Positions 47,467 through 59,033 of a stretch of 64,000 nt of DNA are shown piece after piece; the stretch's first letter is position 1, and each line of letters starts with the position of its first letter. Both the position numbers and the translations under genes were made by a program. Under the pieces are notes generated by a model. The model was not told the DNA's origin. It worked only from the letters and a program-made list of their open reading frames with translations, and did no database searches. This DNA is from Epiperipatus broadwayi (Eukaryota; Onychophora; Udeonychophora; Euonychophora; Peripatidae), in assembly GCA_028023455.1 (NCBI GenBank), contig JAQFVV010006353.1:2853135-2917134 (forward strand). Direction: 5' to 3'.

Positions 47467-47666
47467 AACTACTAAACATCACTAGATCACCATCTCTTAT
47501 ACTAGCACATAATTGTTATTAAACAAGGCAAAACTCTCCTTACAGTAGTGCCACACTGTGCCAATCAGGGTAATCAATGGATTTTATGCACAAGCCTTCT
47601 GGCATCCATTGATTACTCTGGTTGGCACAGCATGGCACTACTGTATGGAGAGTTTTGCCTTGTTTA
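47467..47666. mobile_element. Family A palindromic element A8 with 14-bp target-site duplication
   Basis: A 60-bp arm (47521-47580) is repeated inverted at 47606-47665 around a 25-bp loop; the left side extends into the tail ATCACTAGATCACCATC. AAGATTCTGTATTA is present at 47453-47466 and exactly again at 47667-47680. The homologous junction of the previous tandem unit (47113-47135) reads AAAATTCAGTATTACAGG without the insert, so it serves as an empty site. Confidence 0.88.
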
Positions 47667-47950
47667 AAGATTCTGTATTACAGGTAGTTAAAATGAGAAT
47701 TTTTCTCTTCCCTGTGATATATAAACTTGTGCAAATAATTTGCTAATTTAATAATGAGGTTCATAATACATTGAAACCTTAATTTAGGCATAGTCAGTAA
47801 AAGTTGGTTTATGTGCAGAATAAGTTCTAAACATAGGTGGATTATCTTTATTTTTAAAACACTTACTGATGGGGAATGCATGCCAATATATGAAAACTAG
47901 TTTTCATTTATGATATTACATATACATAAAATCATTATATTATTAATTAT

Positions 47951-49494
47951 TGTTTATAACAGGTGTAAATATAACTTTTCAATAGTCTGAAATAGATGAA
48001 ATAATCTGGAAGTATTAGAAAACTCAGTGAACTAGGGTCACTAAATTTAAAATGTAGAATGAGCCCACCTACACTTTAGCTATGTTTGTATATAACCATA
48101 CCATTTACTGATATATTTTAACTCAGAGGTAGATTTATATATAATATAATTTCAAGACAATTATAAATGGTATGCTTATAAATGATCTAAGCTAAAGTAT
48201 AGGTAGGTTTATTCCTCATTTTAAACTTTATTGGTGTTAGTGCACATATAGCTCACTAGGGGTTTTTGGTATTTCCATATTTATAATAGTTCTATATTTT
48301 TTCCAATTTTTCTTTAAGGATAAAATAGCTAAAATATTTACTTTTAAAACATTACAATATACTTATATTTTCACTCTTTATACATATACAAAAATTCTGC
48401 CTACACAAGTTGTTAAATCTAATTTTAAGACCTATTTAATTAAAGATTAAACGTATTATAAAATATATTTTTTTAAAAAATAGAGTCCAATTCTTAATTG
48501 AAGACAAATTTTTTAACATAATTGATATTTATTAAAAAGTTAAAGTTTTTTTTTTTTATATAAAAAACAAATATTTTATTTTTATATCAGATTTTTTTTA
48601 TAAATATTTTTTTATTATAAATAATTGTTAAATTTTTTTATAATTTTTTTTTTATAACTTACAAGATTATTTCAAAAAATTTATAAAGAAATATTAAAAG
48701 TTTTAATCATGCATAACATTGTTTTTGAATAAAGGTTTTAATCTAAAATACTTTCATGCATACAAAACAGAAAGATTTTTTTGTGTAATAATTTTATTTA
48801 CTTTGTAGAACATAACCAATGTTTAATTTTAAAAAAAATTAATTACAAATAAATTAATTTAAAATGAATATATGGATATTGTAGAAAATGATATTGAATT
48901 CATATTGAAGGTAAGATATTTATTTATGTTGCACAGAATAATAAGTTTAATTAAGTTGTTTAACCATTTTATGATGCATTAACACTGTGACAGTTTTCTT
49001 TGTTTTCACTTGCTGTAAACTTTCAACTTTCATTTTTGTATTAAACAATTATTATATATCAGAATATAATAAATTTAAGTTTATTAGATAGATATTTTTA
49101 TTTAAAAATTAAATAAATTCTAAAAACATGACCTTTGATTTTCACAATTATTTTCAAAATTAGAATTTAATCAAAACAAAGTACCATTTCACCATTCAAT
49201 TTTTGATAGGATCAGATTGATTTTGTAAAATGAATATTCTTTGTTTGATGTTTGTATATGAAATGTGAACTAATATCTATCAATATCTGGAAAATCTATG
49301 AATTTACTCTTTAAAAGTTTAATATTTTTTTTGTAATTTTTATGGCATTGCTATATTTTTTAATAGTTTGTGAGAGGTGACATGTTACTAACAGATCATA
49401 ATTGCTGCCATAATAATTTCCATGATAAATTTAATCAAAAAATATAATCATTTATATTTAAAAATAAAATATTTTTGCAGAAAATAAATGTTAT
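47951..49494. other. AT-rich, homopolymer-rich sequence
   Basis: Long T and A tracts at 48540-48660 and no recognisable gene. 48000-48260 contains an imperfect inverted pair around TATGTTTGTATATAACC and its surroundings (48085, 48170). Confidence 0.35.
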
Positions 49495-50165
49495 CATTTT
49501 CAACTATTATCATTCCACTGCAGGATGAAGGTCTCCGCAAGTTCAATCCATCTTTTCTGATATTTAGCCTCTTTTCTCCACATGACCCCAGCGTACTTCC
49601 TTATTTCATCCATCCATCTCATGTGATCATTTTCTAGGTCTTTTAAATCTTTTAGAATCCAGTTTAAGATTTTAACTGTCCATCTATTATCATCTCTTCT
49701 AGCAATATGTCCAGCCCAACTCCACTTCAGTATCTTAATTTTTTCAATGATGTCAATAAAACCTGTTTGTTCTATCACCAATATATTTCATTTTCAATCT
49801 CTTCTAGTTATGCCTAACATGCATCTCTCCATATTTTGTTGAGTGGTCTAAAGTCTCAGTATTGCTCTTTTGTTAAGTGTCCAATTCTCATATCCATAAG
49901 TAAGAAATAGTAAAATACATTTATTAAAAACCTTTGTTTTCAAACACATAGGCATATTTCCTTTTAAAACTAAATTATTTCTACTAAAACTATTCCAACC
50001 AAGTTTAATTCTATGATTAATTTCATCCATTATGTTTCCATCTACAGTAATAATTTGAGCAAGGTATTTGTAGTTGTTAACTTCTAACTCATCATTATCA
50101 ATCTTTATTTCCAGCTTTTGAGAAAATGCACTGAACATTATTTTAGTCTTTACTTTTAATCCTAC
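49495..50165 (-). pseudogene. LINE C-terminal fragment, two open pieces
   Basis: The downstream piece (49500-49781) reads GFIDIIEKIKILKWSWAGHI, ARRDDNRWTVKILNW, RWMDEIRKYAGV and ELAETFILQW. The upstream piece (49848-50138) reads LEIKIDNDELEVNNYKYLAQ, DEINHRIKLGWNSF and LLFLTYGYENWTLNKR, matching YLG..ITSDG....EI..RI...W..F and YGCETW.L. They are separated by a frameshifted 65-bp gap. Same family as 38511-38965, with a longer 5' extent; 5'-truncated near 50165. Confidence 0.78.
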
Positions 50166-50782
50166 TTACTTACTTTTATCTGATTAATTCTTGTAACATT
50201 TTTGAAGCTCTAAAGCATTATATATTTTTAATTTATAATAATTATCACGCAATCATTACACAATTATTGTGCAAAAATCGTCTTAAACTTTTCAAAAAAA
50301 CAAGTTTTTAGTTATTTACAATATTTTATTAAAGTGATATTGTAAAATTTGAAATCTCTAAGAAAACAATGAATTATCATTATTCTGGAGTTTAGAAGGC
50401 TTTGAATTCCCCAAGTTTTTGATTATCATGACATCTTTAGAATTTTTATGAAGTTAAAATAGTATAAAACATATGTGTGACTTTCAACACTCAGGAAAAA
50501 AGAATAAAATCTTACAATAGAAAGCCATATACAGAAAATAATTTTTTTGATTTTTTAAATGCAGGAGTGCCATATGAAAGAAAGGTCTGGTTAATAGTTT
50601 CATGAAAATTATCTTGCTAAAAAAATAGTGCAAAAATATTTCTCTAATCCATTTTGTAATGTTTCATCAGCTTTAGCTCTCAATCAGTGCTTTTAAATAT
50701 CTGCACTAAAAAATAAAAATATTTTTTTTTTTACAGCTTTCACAAGTAAAAATAAGCTGTGAAGAATGATGTAAATAATACC

Positions 50783-51287
50783 CACTTTCTTGTATCAATT
50801 CATCTGATAAAAGATAATAAATAGAGTGATAGCATTACATGAAAGTGGATGTTATTTGCATATTGTAGAAGCTGGAGAAAATTTAGTTTTTAGTGCATTT
50901 ATGCAAGGAAAAGCATTTTTTGTGGCAGCATAAATTTGTCATAATTAATTACAATTTTATGTAGAAAATTGCAATATTTATTGGTACTAACAACTTTCTT
51001 GTACCAATTCATCTGATAAAAGATGATGAATAGAATGACAGTATTATAAGAAAGTGGAGGTTATTTGCACATTGTAGAAGCTAAGGAAAATGTATTATTA
51101 GTATTTTGTCCAAGCATTGACTGGAAAGCAAACCTGGGCCAGCTGCTTGGAAGGGAACTACACTAACCACTAGGCCACCAATGCTTGCATTTATGGAAGT
51201 AAAAGCATTTTTTGTGGCACTTAGTATAAAGTTGTCATAATTATAATTTTACGTAGAAAAGTGCAATATTAAATAGCATAAACAACC
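50783..51287. repeat. Tandem duplication of about 210 bp, second unit carrying a tRNA insertion
   Basis: ACTTTCTTGTA followed by CAATTCATCTGATAAAAGAT starts both units (50783 and 50993). Unit 1 is 210 bp. Unit 2 is 295 bp because 84 bp (51103-51186) is inserted; removing it gives 211 bp. Unit divergence is moderate. Confidence 0.85.
51103..51186 (-). pseudogene. Retroposed tRNA-Gly(UCC)-derived sequence
   Basis: The minus strand from 51184 to 51114 folds as a tRNA: acceptor GCATTGG pairs with TCAATGC, A-box TGGCCTAGTGGTTAG, anticodon loop CTTCCAA (anticodon TCC, glycine), B-box-like GGTTTGCTTTCC. The altered B box argues against function. The insertion extends only about 11 nt past the tRNA 3' end, so it is a tRNA retropseudogene or a minimal SINE. 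The sister tandem unit gives the empty site. Confidence 0.75.
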
Positions 51288-51583
51288 ATGGAAATTATTT
51301 ATAGGTAATGTTAATTAAAAAAACTTACCACAGAGCATGAAAAAAAATCTCAAACAATCCTTTCACCTCCTAAATAAGAAAGGGAAGGGAAAAGATATTA
51401 TTTCCCACCCAGATTTCCCAAATATAATGTAATGATGGTTTTCAATTGTTAAATGTTTGTTAAACAGTACTCAATATCCATTTACTGATCAATTTAAAAA
51501 AAAATAAATGCCTATTGATCAGTTAGTTAAAAAGAATTCTCATTTGGATTCTGAAATGAAACAAAATTTTATCTAGACTGAGT

Positions 51584-51645
51584 TCAAACTTAGGTCATGA
51601 GCATAACAAAGAATTCACTAACTACTATGCTGTGCAGATCTTTTT
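51584..51645 (-). repeat. tRNA-derived SINE head, degraded
   Basis: Minus strand shows GCATAGTAGTTAGTGA (A-box-like), then about 30 nt later AAGTTTGAACTCAG (B-box-like). Anticodon stem not preserved. Confidence 0.45.
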
Positions 51646-53063
51646 TGTACAGTGCATATATGTATCTTTGTAAAATGTATCATATAAACAGACTATTGTT
51701 TATGGTACATGTTAATGGGATGTATTAATGAATAGATGTGAGTATTGATATAAAGCAATTTTTATTTATTAAAGCAAATATAACAAAATAAAAAAATTCT
51801 CTGTGCATTCTGTATATAGACATTTCATACTTGAATAGTTAAATGTACTTATCCAATGTGGGTCCATAATTGTTTCTACCTTTCATTTTGTAATTGACTG
51901 GTTTTTATAAGCTTTGCAGTTTTGTTCTTTACTAAATTTATTTTCATTGAAAAAGTCAGCAAAAAGCAAAGCAAATTTGAAAAATGGTCTACTTAACACT
52001 TCCAATTTTACACAGATTTAGTTGTTTTCCTAGTCTGTAAGTTTTCAACATTAATTATAATATTAAACCATTATTACTTATCAGAACATAATAAAGTTGA
52101 CTTTATTTGAGAGATGCTTTTGTTTAGAAATGAAAATAAATTCTAAAAAAAATCACAGTTGACTTAATTACACCATAATCAAAGCAACAAACCTTTCATC
52201 ATCAATTCTCAGGAGGAAATGTTTCAGTTCAGAAAATGAACAAAATCTTTTTTATTTGACATTTGCATTTAAAGTGTAAATGAATAAATATCAATATTTG
52301 ATAAGTTATGCTTTAAAAGTTTAAAGTTCTTTAATAATTTTTATTATGATCAGATGATGAGATTTAGCAAATAGCTTTCTACATAATTTGCATTATACAG
52401 TGAAAAATATAACATTCTATTTTTAAAAATGAAATACTCACATACAAAATAAATAAATAATTTATATTCTTCATTTTCATAATTATTACATAATTGCTGT
52501 CCAAAAATAGTTATGAATCTTCATAAACTTTGCCAAAAAGTAAAAATTGTAGGTATTCAAAATAGTACCTTGAAGTAATATTACAAAGTTGGAGGTTGCC
52601 AAGAATGATTAGAAAACCATCAAGGCAGGGTTTAAGAATCTTTCAAATCCCAACACTTTCAATTATAGTGACATCTATAGATTTTTTTGGGAATTAAAAT
52701 ATTAGAATGAAATATATGTGATTTTAGTGCCAAGTAAAAATAAGTTAGCAATTTCTCTCTATAAATAGTGAATTAACTTTCACAAGAAATACCTTGGAAA
52801 GAAGAGGGAGAGTTAACTCCAAATATTAAAAGTCAGGTGAAAAGGAATTAAAATTGGAAGTCTGGATGAAATTAAACTAGATAATATTTACATTTTTATT
52901 CTTTTTCAAAATAATAATTATAGCATTTTGTATTTTAAATAAAAAATTGAATAGTGGTACAAATATTAAATTGTGCATATGAATTCATAAGCCAATTCAC
53001 AGGACATAGAAGTGGGAATACCTTACATATGTAAGATTAAAAAAAATCATTTGACTAAAATCT
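51646..53063. other. AT-rich sequence, nothing recognised
   Basis: No reading frame with family features. 52020-52350 resembles 48965-49340 in word order (GTTTTC, CAACATT, ACAATTATTA, ATCAGAA, ATAATAAA), which suggests an old segmental repeat. Confidence 0.35.
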
Positions 53064-53465
53064 TTAAATAAAGTAAGTCACATGATGTATGACTTGGTTT
53101 TCCTTTCTATTATAGTTTGGCTTTTAAGGATTTGGTGATGTCATATTGTTAAGACTATTAATATATGGTGTATCTGAACTTAGTTCAGTCCCATATAACT
53201 ATTTAAGTTAGATAGCTAGATTTGAAGACATATAGATGTCTGAAAATGTCAGATTTTCTACTTAATAGTTAAGTATTCAACAAATGCTGGGCTTGAGTTT
53301 GTATTTTAGATCTAATGCCTGAATGTCTTAGCACCTCACTGATGAGAGCCATTAGCTTACAACCAGTTTAAGGCTAGAGATAATTCTAGATAGAGTTTTT
53401 AAATGCTTTCTCTTGCATTTATGGAAAAACTTGTTTAGAGTTATTAGTACACTCATTATATTATA
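53064..53465 (+). repeat. Family B copy B5, near full-length single-orientation copy
   Basis: Runs from AAGTCACATGATGTATGAC through CATATAACTATTTAAGTTAG, GATGTCTGAAAATG, the core, and on to GCTTTCTCTTGCATTTATGG and TATTAGTACACTCATTATAT. About 400 bp and not palindromic, so it gives the best view of the family's internal order. The core near 53315-53375 keeps CTGATGA and stem II GAGC/GCUU but has ACAA for GAAA. Confidence 0.65.
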
Positions 53466-54363
53466 AAAGAATTCATATGTGGACAAAAAGGTAAATGAAC
53501 TGTAAAATGTTGGACAGTTCTGATAAAATTTAAATGAATTAAAATAAATAGCTAATAAATAATCCTCTATCATATTCTTTAAGAAAAAAAGTATATATTT
53601 TGTCCTGACCTGGAAGAAAATGACTTTCAGTTTATGATATGTTATGTAAAAGATTCGTTTATGATACAATTACATACTTCTTTAATTTTTCTTTAGAGCA
53701 AAAGGGTTAAAGGGCTACTTTTAGAATTTTATGATATAAATATATCTTCACTTTTATTTATATATATAAAATTCTGAATATAAATTATTAAATCCAACTT
53801 TAAAACTTAGTTAAAGTTAAGTTCACTGTTAGAAAGTTCTTTAAAAAAATCAAATACATTTAAAATTAACATTATAAATTAAATAAAAACCTAATTTACG
53901 AAAAGAAAATTTAATATTTTGTTTTTATTGCAAAAGTTTTGCTTATGTTTTTGTAAATAATTTTTAATTTTTTGTGTAATTTTTCATTTATAATTAAAAA
54001 AATTATTTTAACTAATTTATAAAGAAATATTAAAGTTTTATCCACGCATAATATTGTTTTAAGAATAATTTTTTCTTTAAAATACTGTCATGCATATAAA
54101 ATAGATTGCTTTTTTTCATTTTTTGTAATAATTTTAATTACTTTGCAATGGAAAAATAAAAATTAAAAAATATTAATTACAAATAAATTTATTTAAAAAG
54201 AATGCACAGATATTCCAGTAAACAAGTTTGCGATTTGCAAAAGGGCATTTAAATTTCAAGAATAAAAAATGTGATGAAAAGATATTGGAGTTGGGTAAAT
54301 TATTAAAATGATAAAGAAGGCAAGAGAAAAGATTGAAAGAAAATATAAAATATGAAGATATCA

Positions 54364-55510
54364 GCCAATAAACATCACATGATCACCACTTCTTATGCTT
54401 GCTTATAACTGTTAGTAAAACAGGCCAAACTCACTATACGTATTGCCACACACAGCAAGCTAGAGACTGGGGATATTGGATGAATAGGCACTAGATGGGG
54501 ATTTAATGCACAAGCCTTCTGGCATCCATTGATTACTCTAGCTTGCTGTGTGTGGCAATATGTATAGTGAGTTTTGCCTGTTTTAAAAAAGATATCACAT
54601 GATCGAGTTCACTTACTCCTGTTCTGTTGCAAATACTTGTTCTCATACTGCAATCATGCCACCTAGTGTAAACTACAGTAATCAGTAGATACCAAAGGGT
54701 AGTTAGTTTTAAATAAATATTTCTTCAGTGCTGCCTTATCCAACATTTCCAGATTGGATTATTTCATCAGTGAGAAGTTTTTGGATCTGGAAGCAGGGTA
54801 TTTGGATTTAATGCATCTTTCCTCTAGCAGCAGATTTTACTTCTTTGATTTACTGTAAAGCCACAGACCCACACAAAATATGTCTAGCAAAACAAAGAAG
54901 TAAAGATAGCTTCTGGACAAAAGGTGCCTTGAATTTTAAAAGGTCAGAGTTCACTACATCCAGATCCCAAAGCTACTAATTAATGTAAGCCATAACTTAG
55001 AAACTAGTTTAGAGATACTTGATGGGTCAGCACTGGATAATTTTTATTAAGCATCTATTCATTAGCAAAGCTTACACTAGGTGTCATAACCATAATGAAA
55101 AATTTATTACTGAACAGCATTATGTAAGTTGGGATCATGTGACATTTTATTGGTTTTATATAAATATGGGCTAAAGAGTTGAGATGGGCTGTAAATTTTA
55201 CAAAAAACTAAGGATACCATAGTACATAGATAATGAATGTATGTGCATACATATGGCTGATAGATTAACAGTAAAAACGTATAGACAGTTACTAGAAGAA
55301 GGATGCCTTAGATTCAAAAGATCTAGGTGCAGTACTCTTAGATCCAAAAACCCCACACTGATGAAAGCCACATCCTAGAAATTAGTCCAGAGATATTGGA
55401 CAGGACAACAGGAGATAGAGAATTATTAAACATTATCACTCGACATCTATTACTTATTGAATCATACACTAGATGGCATATTCATGGTGAGAGAAAAATA
55501 ATTTTCTACT
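54364..55510. repeat. Cluster of four family A copies (A9-A12)
   Basis: A9 (54364-54588) is palindromic with 48-bp arms (54417-54465, 54537-54584) and a possible 9-bp duplication AAGATATCA (54355-54363, 54589-54597). A10 (54600-54840) is minus-oriented. A11 (54930-55165) and A12 (55290-55510) are plus-oriented. Cores range from destroyed (A11) to nearly intact (A12). A 67-codon open frame over A12 is repeat sequence. Confidence 0.65.
55342..55403 (+). ncRNA. Hammerhead-ribozyme-like motif, family A copy A12
   Basis: GATCCAAAAACCCCACA, CTGATGA (55358-55364), a poor stem II, GAAA (55378-55381), TTAGTC, then CAGAGATATTGG. CCAA/UUGG pairs at the outer part of stem I as in other family A copies; the inner pairs are weak. 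Confidence 0.35.
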
Positions 55511-57039
55511 TAAAAAAGGTAATAAATAAAGAAAGCAGATTGGTTTACGGTAATACAAAAAGGATTTCTGAGCAGGGGATTGTTTGTCATGGTAAATAGA
55601 ATTTCTAGATTTGGACTTCTAAGGTCAGAAACAACTAACTTCATTTAAATTGCATCTATAAAAAATAGTTTTAAATTAACTTTATTTGGTTTACTATATG
55701 CATTGATATTGGAGATTATTTATAAGTGTTATTAAAACAAAAGAAATTTCAAATAGGAAAATAGAAAAATAGATGTTCATATATATATTTACACATACAC
55801 ATTTATAAGGCATATTAATGAGTATAATCAATAGCTAAGTCACTGGTTTGTTGTTAATGAGATCAGATCGAATGTAGCTGCAAAATATTAATCGGTAGAT
55901 GGTTCTGGCCTTAATGTTATTTATTTTTTTTTTTTAGAAAAGAGTGCTCTTGTATTGTGAGATGTTGAATTAAAGCTTAAATAGCATCTTACAGACGAGA
56001 GAGTGAAAAGAATGAAGATAATATTCCTTATACTGGGAAAAATACCACTTAGTATATTTTTTTATGAGATTATGGTGTTAGTGAGTTTGAATGAGCCACG
56101 TTAGTGATAAAAGTATAACAAGTAAGAAGTGAGGTATAATCCATAAGAAAGTGTTCCTATGTTTTTTTTTCATTTCTATGACAGAGTACACATAATGGAT
56201 CTATATTTGTGAAGTGTCGCTTGTAGGAGAGAAAATAACTAGTAGGAAGAGCTTTGAAATTTATTTTAATTAAGAAGACTAGTTCCAAGTGGCAATATCT
56301 GATCCTTTTTATAATGTATTTGTTATTATGTAACAAGAAAAAATGAATATTATTTGAAAAGTGATTATTATTTTCAATTTCATGTTTGCCAATAGCTAAT
56401 TTTATTTAGAGATAGATTATGCGAGAGATATAAGACTCTTTTTATATAGTGTAAAATATATATTTTACATATATTAGAGAATAAAAAAATTTCTATGTAG
56501 TCGAATAACAAATAATTATTTATGCCTAACAATTTAAAAAATACACGTTTTTGATATATGATACTTGATTTTATTTCAAGCCCATAACAGCATGGCTCTT
56601 GGCAAAAAGTGAACATTCGATTTGATTTTTTTTTTTTTTTTACTAATACAGACCTAGTATCATGCTGAGCTGTTCTGTTGAAACTAATTGTGCAATATTA
56701 GAAAGTATTTTTGGATTTACATTTTACAAATTTCCACTTAAACAAAATATAAATTATATATGTATAATAAAACTTACTTTATTGCAAATTTTTGTAACTA
56801 ATATTTTTTATCACAAGTAAAATAAATTGGAGTAATATAATGCACTCGGTATGCATTGTTACACTATTATATAATGTACACTGATTTCTCAAGCGTACAC
56901 TAGGTGGCAGTAGCATATGTTTTTTTCTGAAAAGTTTATGTAAGCTAGAATCATATATATATATATAGTTTTTGATATTTACTGAGCTGGTGTTAAATTA
57001 TGATTATTTGTAATTAGTCTATCATTAATCTCTAAACTT
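55511..57039. other. AT-rich sequence, nothing recognised
   Basis: A 78-codon minus frame (56380-56616) has no family features. A short family A-like word (GTACACTAGGTGGCAGTAGC) occurs at 56895-56914. Confidence 0.35.
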
Positions 57040-57411
57040 CTCTCCTATTTGCTAAAGACAGCACTTTCAGAATACCAAGTTATCTATAATATTTCACATT
57101 CCCAGTGCCCAAGAAGCTATGTAGGCCAATCAGATGGATGTATTGGTATCGGAGTTGGGGAGCTTAAAATGCCTTCAATCAAAAACTGCTTTTAGATCAC
57201 TTTTTTTTTAGAAATTAGTCACAAACCTGCTTTTGATAATACTAAAATACTAGCTAATTTGGAAAAATATGATTTAAGAACTATGAAAGAATGTATTGAA
57301 ATATTGAAAAGACCAGGTGGTTTAAACAAATCTGATGAAGCACAATGTATTCCAGTCTCATGGAAGCCACTTACTTTATCACTTTTTCTAAAATTAACCT
57401 GGAATCATTAA
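57040..57411 (+). pseudogene. Penelope-like element GIY-YIG endonuclease remnant, second lineage
   Basis: One plus-strand frame, interrupted by a single stop at 57193, reads EYQVIYNISHSQCPRSYVGQ (57070-57129; VIY...C..CP.SYVGQ is the GIY-YIG start), GIGVGELK, then EISHKPAFDNTKILANLEKY (57211-57270; H..FDNTKILA) and TMKECIEILKRPGGLNKSDE (57283-57342; the catalytic Glu region KE.IEI.K.P...N..D), ending with SWKPL before a stop at 57409. Spacing between blocks is close to normal. Compared with 43890-44304 it lacks the GC.A.Y.EET variant and has the FDN block, so it is from a different PLE. The reverse transcriptase part is absent. Confidence 0.75.
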
Positions 57412-57686
57412 TTGTAAAATATAAGAAAGTAAAAAAAGTTTTAGTTAATCCATGTATTCTGAATGATCAATCACCATATATATATATATATATATATATA
57501 AGAATGATTATTCTTTACATTATGCTCAATCTGGTTATTACTTAAGATACAACAAAGGATGGATGCTATTTCATCAAAATGGAAATTAAAACAAAATAAT
57601 ACATGATAGGAGCCATAGAAACTTGTTTTCCATTTTTAATTTTTGGGTAAAAATGAAAAATTTAAAAATCTCTTTTCCAAAATTTT

Positions 57687-57782
57687 TTTTTTTTTTTTTT
57701 TTTTAGGTCTTAAATTTAAAAATTTTTTTTTTTTTTTTTAAAAAAAAATTTTGGTTTTTTTATTTTTTTTTTTTTTTTTTTT
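57687..57782. repeat. Cluster of long T tracts
   Basis: Three T runs of about 17-24 bases (57687-57704, 57723-57739, 57762-57782) with an A run between the second and third. Possibly reduced in accuracy by sequencing. Confidence 0.8.
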
Positions 57783-57869
57783 AAATAAGACTTTAATTTC
57801 CTCATATAACCATGAAAATATTAAATATATATCTATTATAATGAGAATGCTAATAGTCCTTAACAAACA

Positions 57870-57940
57870 TTTCCAAATATCCTTATCCTCAGACTGGTTT
57901 CTAGCTGTGGCTGTCATCAGTAAGGTGCTAGAATATTCAG
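57870..57940 (-). ncRNA. Hammerhead-ribozyme-like motif, family B, best-preserved copy
   Basis: Minus strand: GAATATTCT, AGCA, CCTTA, CTGATGA (57914-57920), stem II AGC/GCU (57902-57913), GAAA (57898-57901), C-CA-G, TC, then TGAGG, ATA, AGGATATTT. Stem I has two parts: CCUUA with UGAGG (5 pairs, one wobble) and AAUAUUCU with AGGAUAUU (8 pairs, one wobble) flanking an internal loop. Both conserved boxes and the GUC cleavage triplet are intact. The 10.1-11.1 pair is C-A, a deviation from G-C. Confidence 0.55.
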
Positions 57941-58025
57941 AAACCAGTCTGAGGGATAGGAATATTTATAAAAAGCTATTAGCACACTCATTATATAATA
58001 TTTGTAGTACAAGCTTATTAAATTA
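57870..58025. repeat. Family B fold-back copy B6
   Basis: A full minus-strand motif (57870-57940) directly abuts a plus-strand half (57931-57985: GAATATTCAGAAACCAGTC, then TGAGGGATAGG), followed by the family end ATTAGCACACTCATTATAT. The 91-codon frame over it is not a gene. Confidence 0.65.
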
Positions 58026-58914
58026 ACCCTACTGTATTTAGCTATTTCTGACATTTTTCTTTGTCTCACACATCAACATAAAATATATAAAATAATTATT
58101 ACTTATCAGAAAGTAACAAATTTAACTTCATTTGATAGAATTCTTGTTTACTACTGAAATAAATTTTAAATGTTCACATTTGTTTCTGTAAATATTCAAA
58201 AAATGAGGCCGTAATCAAAACAAAGAGATGTTATATGTCATTGTTTCTAGAAATATTATTTTCAGTTTATAAAATCAATGAAATCTTCTTTGTTTCTGAA
58301 TATTTTTAAAAACTTGAATGAACAATTATTTATTTCTCTAATATCTAATGGATTACGTTTTAAAAGTTTAAATTTTTAAAATATTTATTGCAAAATTGCG
58401 ATTATTTTCTTCCTCGTAAATATAAGTAGATTCTTTATGTCATAGCAAGTCTCCAAATTTGCTTCAGACCATATTTATCTTAACTGATAATATAACATTA
58501 TATTTTTGAAAATAAAGTATTTCAAGTCACAATAAGTTATTAGTAATTTATATTTGTTGATATCTAATAAATATAGTGTAAATTATTTTTTTTTTTTAAA
58601 TCTAAAACCGTAATAAATTTGCAAATAGTTATGTTTTTGCATCATTGGAAATGTCAATGTCATAAAATGCCAAATGTTTTACAACCTTGGCAACACATAA
58701 TGGCTGATCATGTCAGGGTGGGACTTATGTCTATTGTTAGAGTGGAAATTTTGAATTTAACATTTTTTTTGCAGAAAGTTTGGGCAAAAAATTTATTATA
58801 ATAAAATATACCATTTTACACACATTTTCACATATAATATTTATGGAAAAATTCACCAGGGGCAAATTGGCCAAAAGACATTTCTCTGTCATTTGAAGTA
58901 TAAGTGGGTTAAGT
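58026..58914. other. AT-rich sequence, nothing recognised
   Basis: No gene or repeat recognised; short family B end word AAGTCACATGATATATGAC follows at 58913-58931. Confidence 0.35.
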
Positions 58915-58989
58915 CACATGATATATGACTTGATTTTCTCACAATTATATATATATTATTTTTATTTTATTCATATATATGCACATATT

Positions 58990-59033
58990 TTGTAGCTCTG
59001 ATGATGACTGATTGACAGTCGAAACAGTAAGTA
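58990..59033 (+). ncRNA. Family D hammerhead-like motif, solo
   Basis: TAGCT, CTGATGA (58998-59004), one U, stem II GACUG/CAGUC around AUUGA (perfect), GAAA (59021-59024), CAGTAAGTA. Isolated, without an inverted partner; preceded by a family B end fragment. Confidence 0.45.

Larger units (their letters stand above)
46644..47950. repeat. Tandem array, three units of about 310-330 bp, split by two family A insertions
   Basis: The word ATTGGTTTAT or TTGGTTTATGTG with AAGCATAA/AAACATAGG following recurs at about 46644, 47272 and 47793; ATTACAGGTAGTTAAAATGA recurs at 47131 and 47677. Subtracting the two inserted elements and their target duplications (299 and 214 bp) brings unit lengths to about 329 and 307 bp. 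Confidence 0.7.

Noticed and set aside
53352-53669. 105-codon minus-strand frame
   Set aside because: Overlaps the end of a family B repeat and has no protein features.
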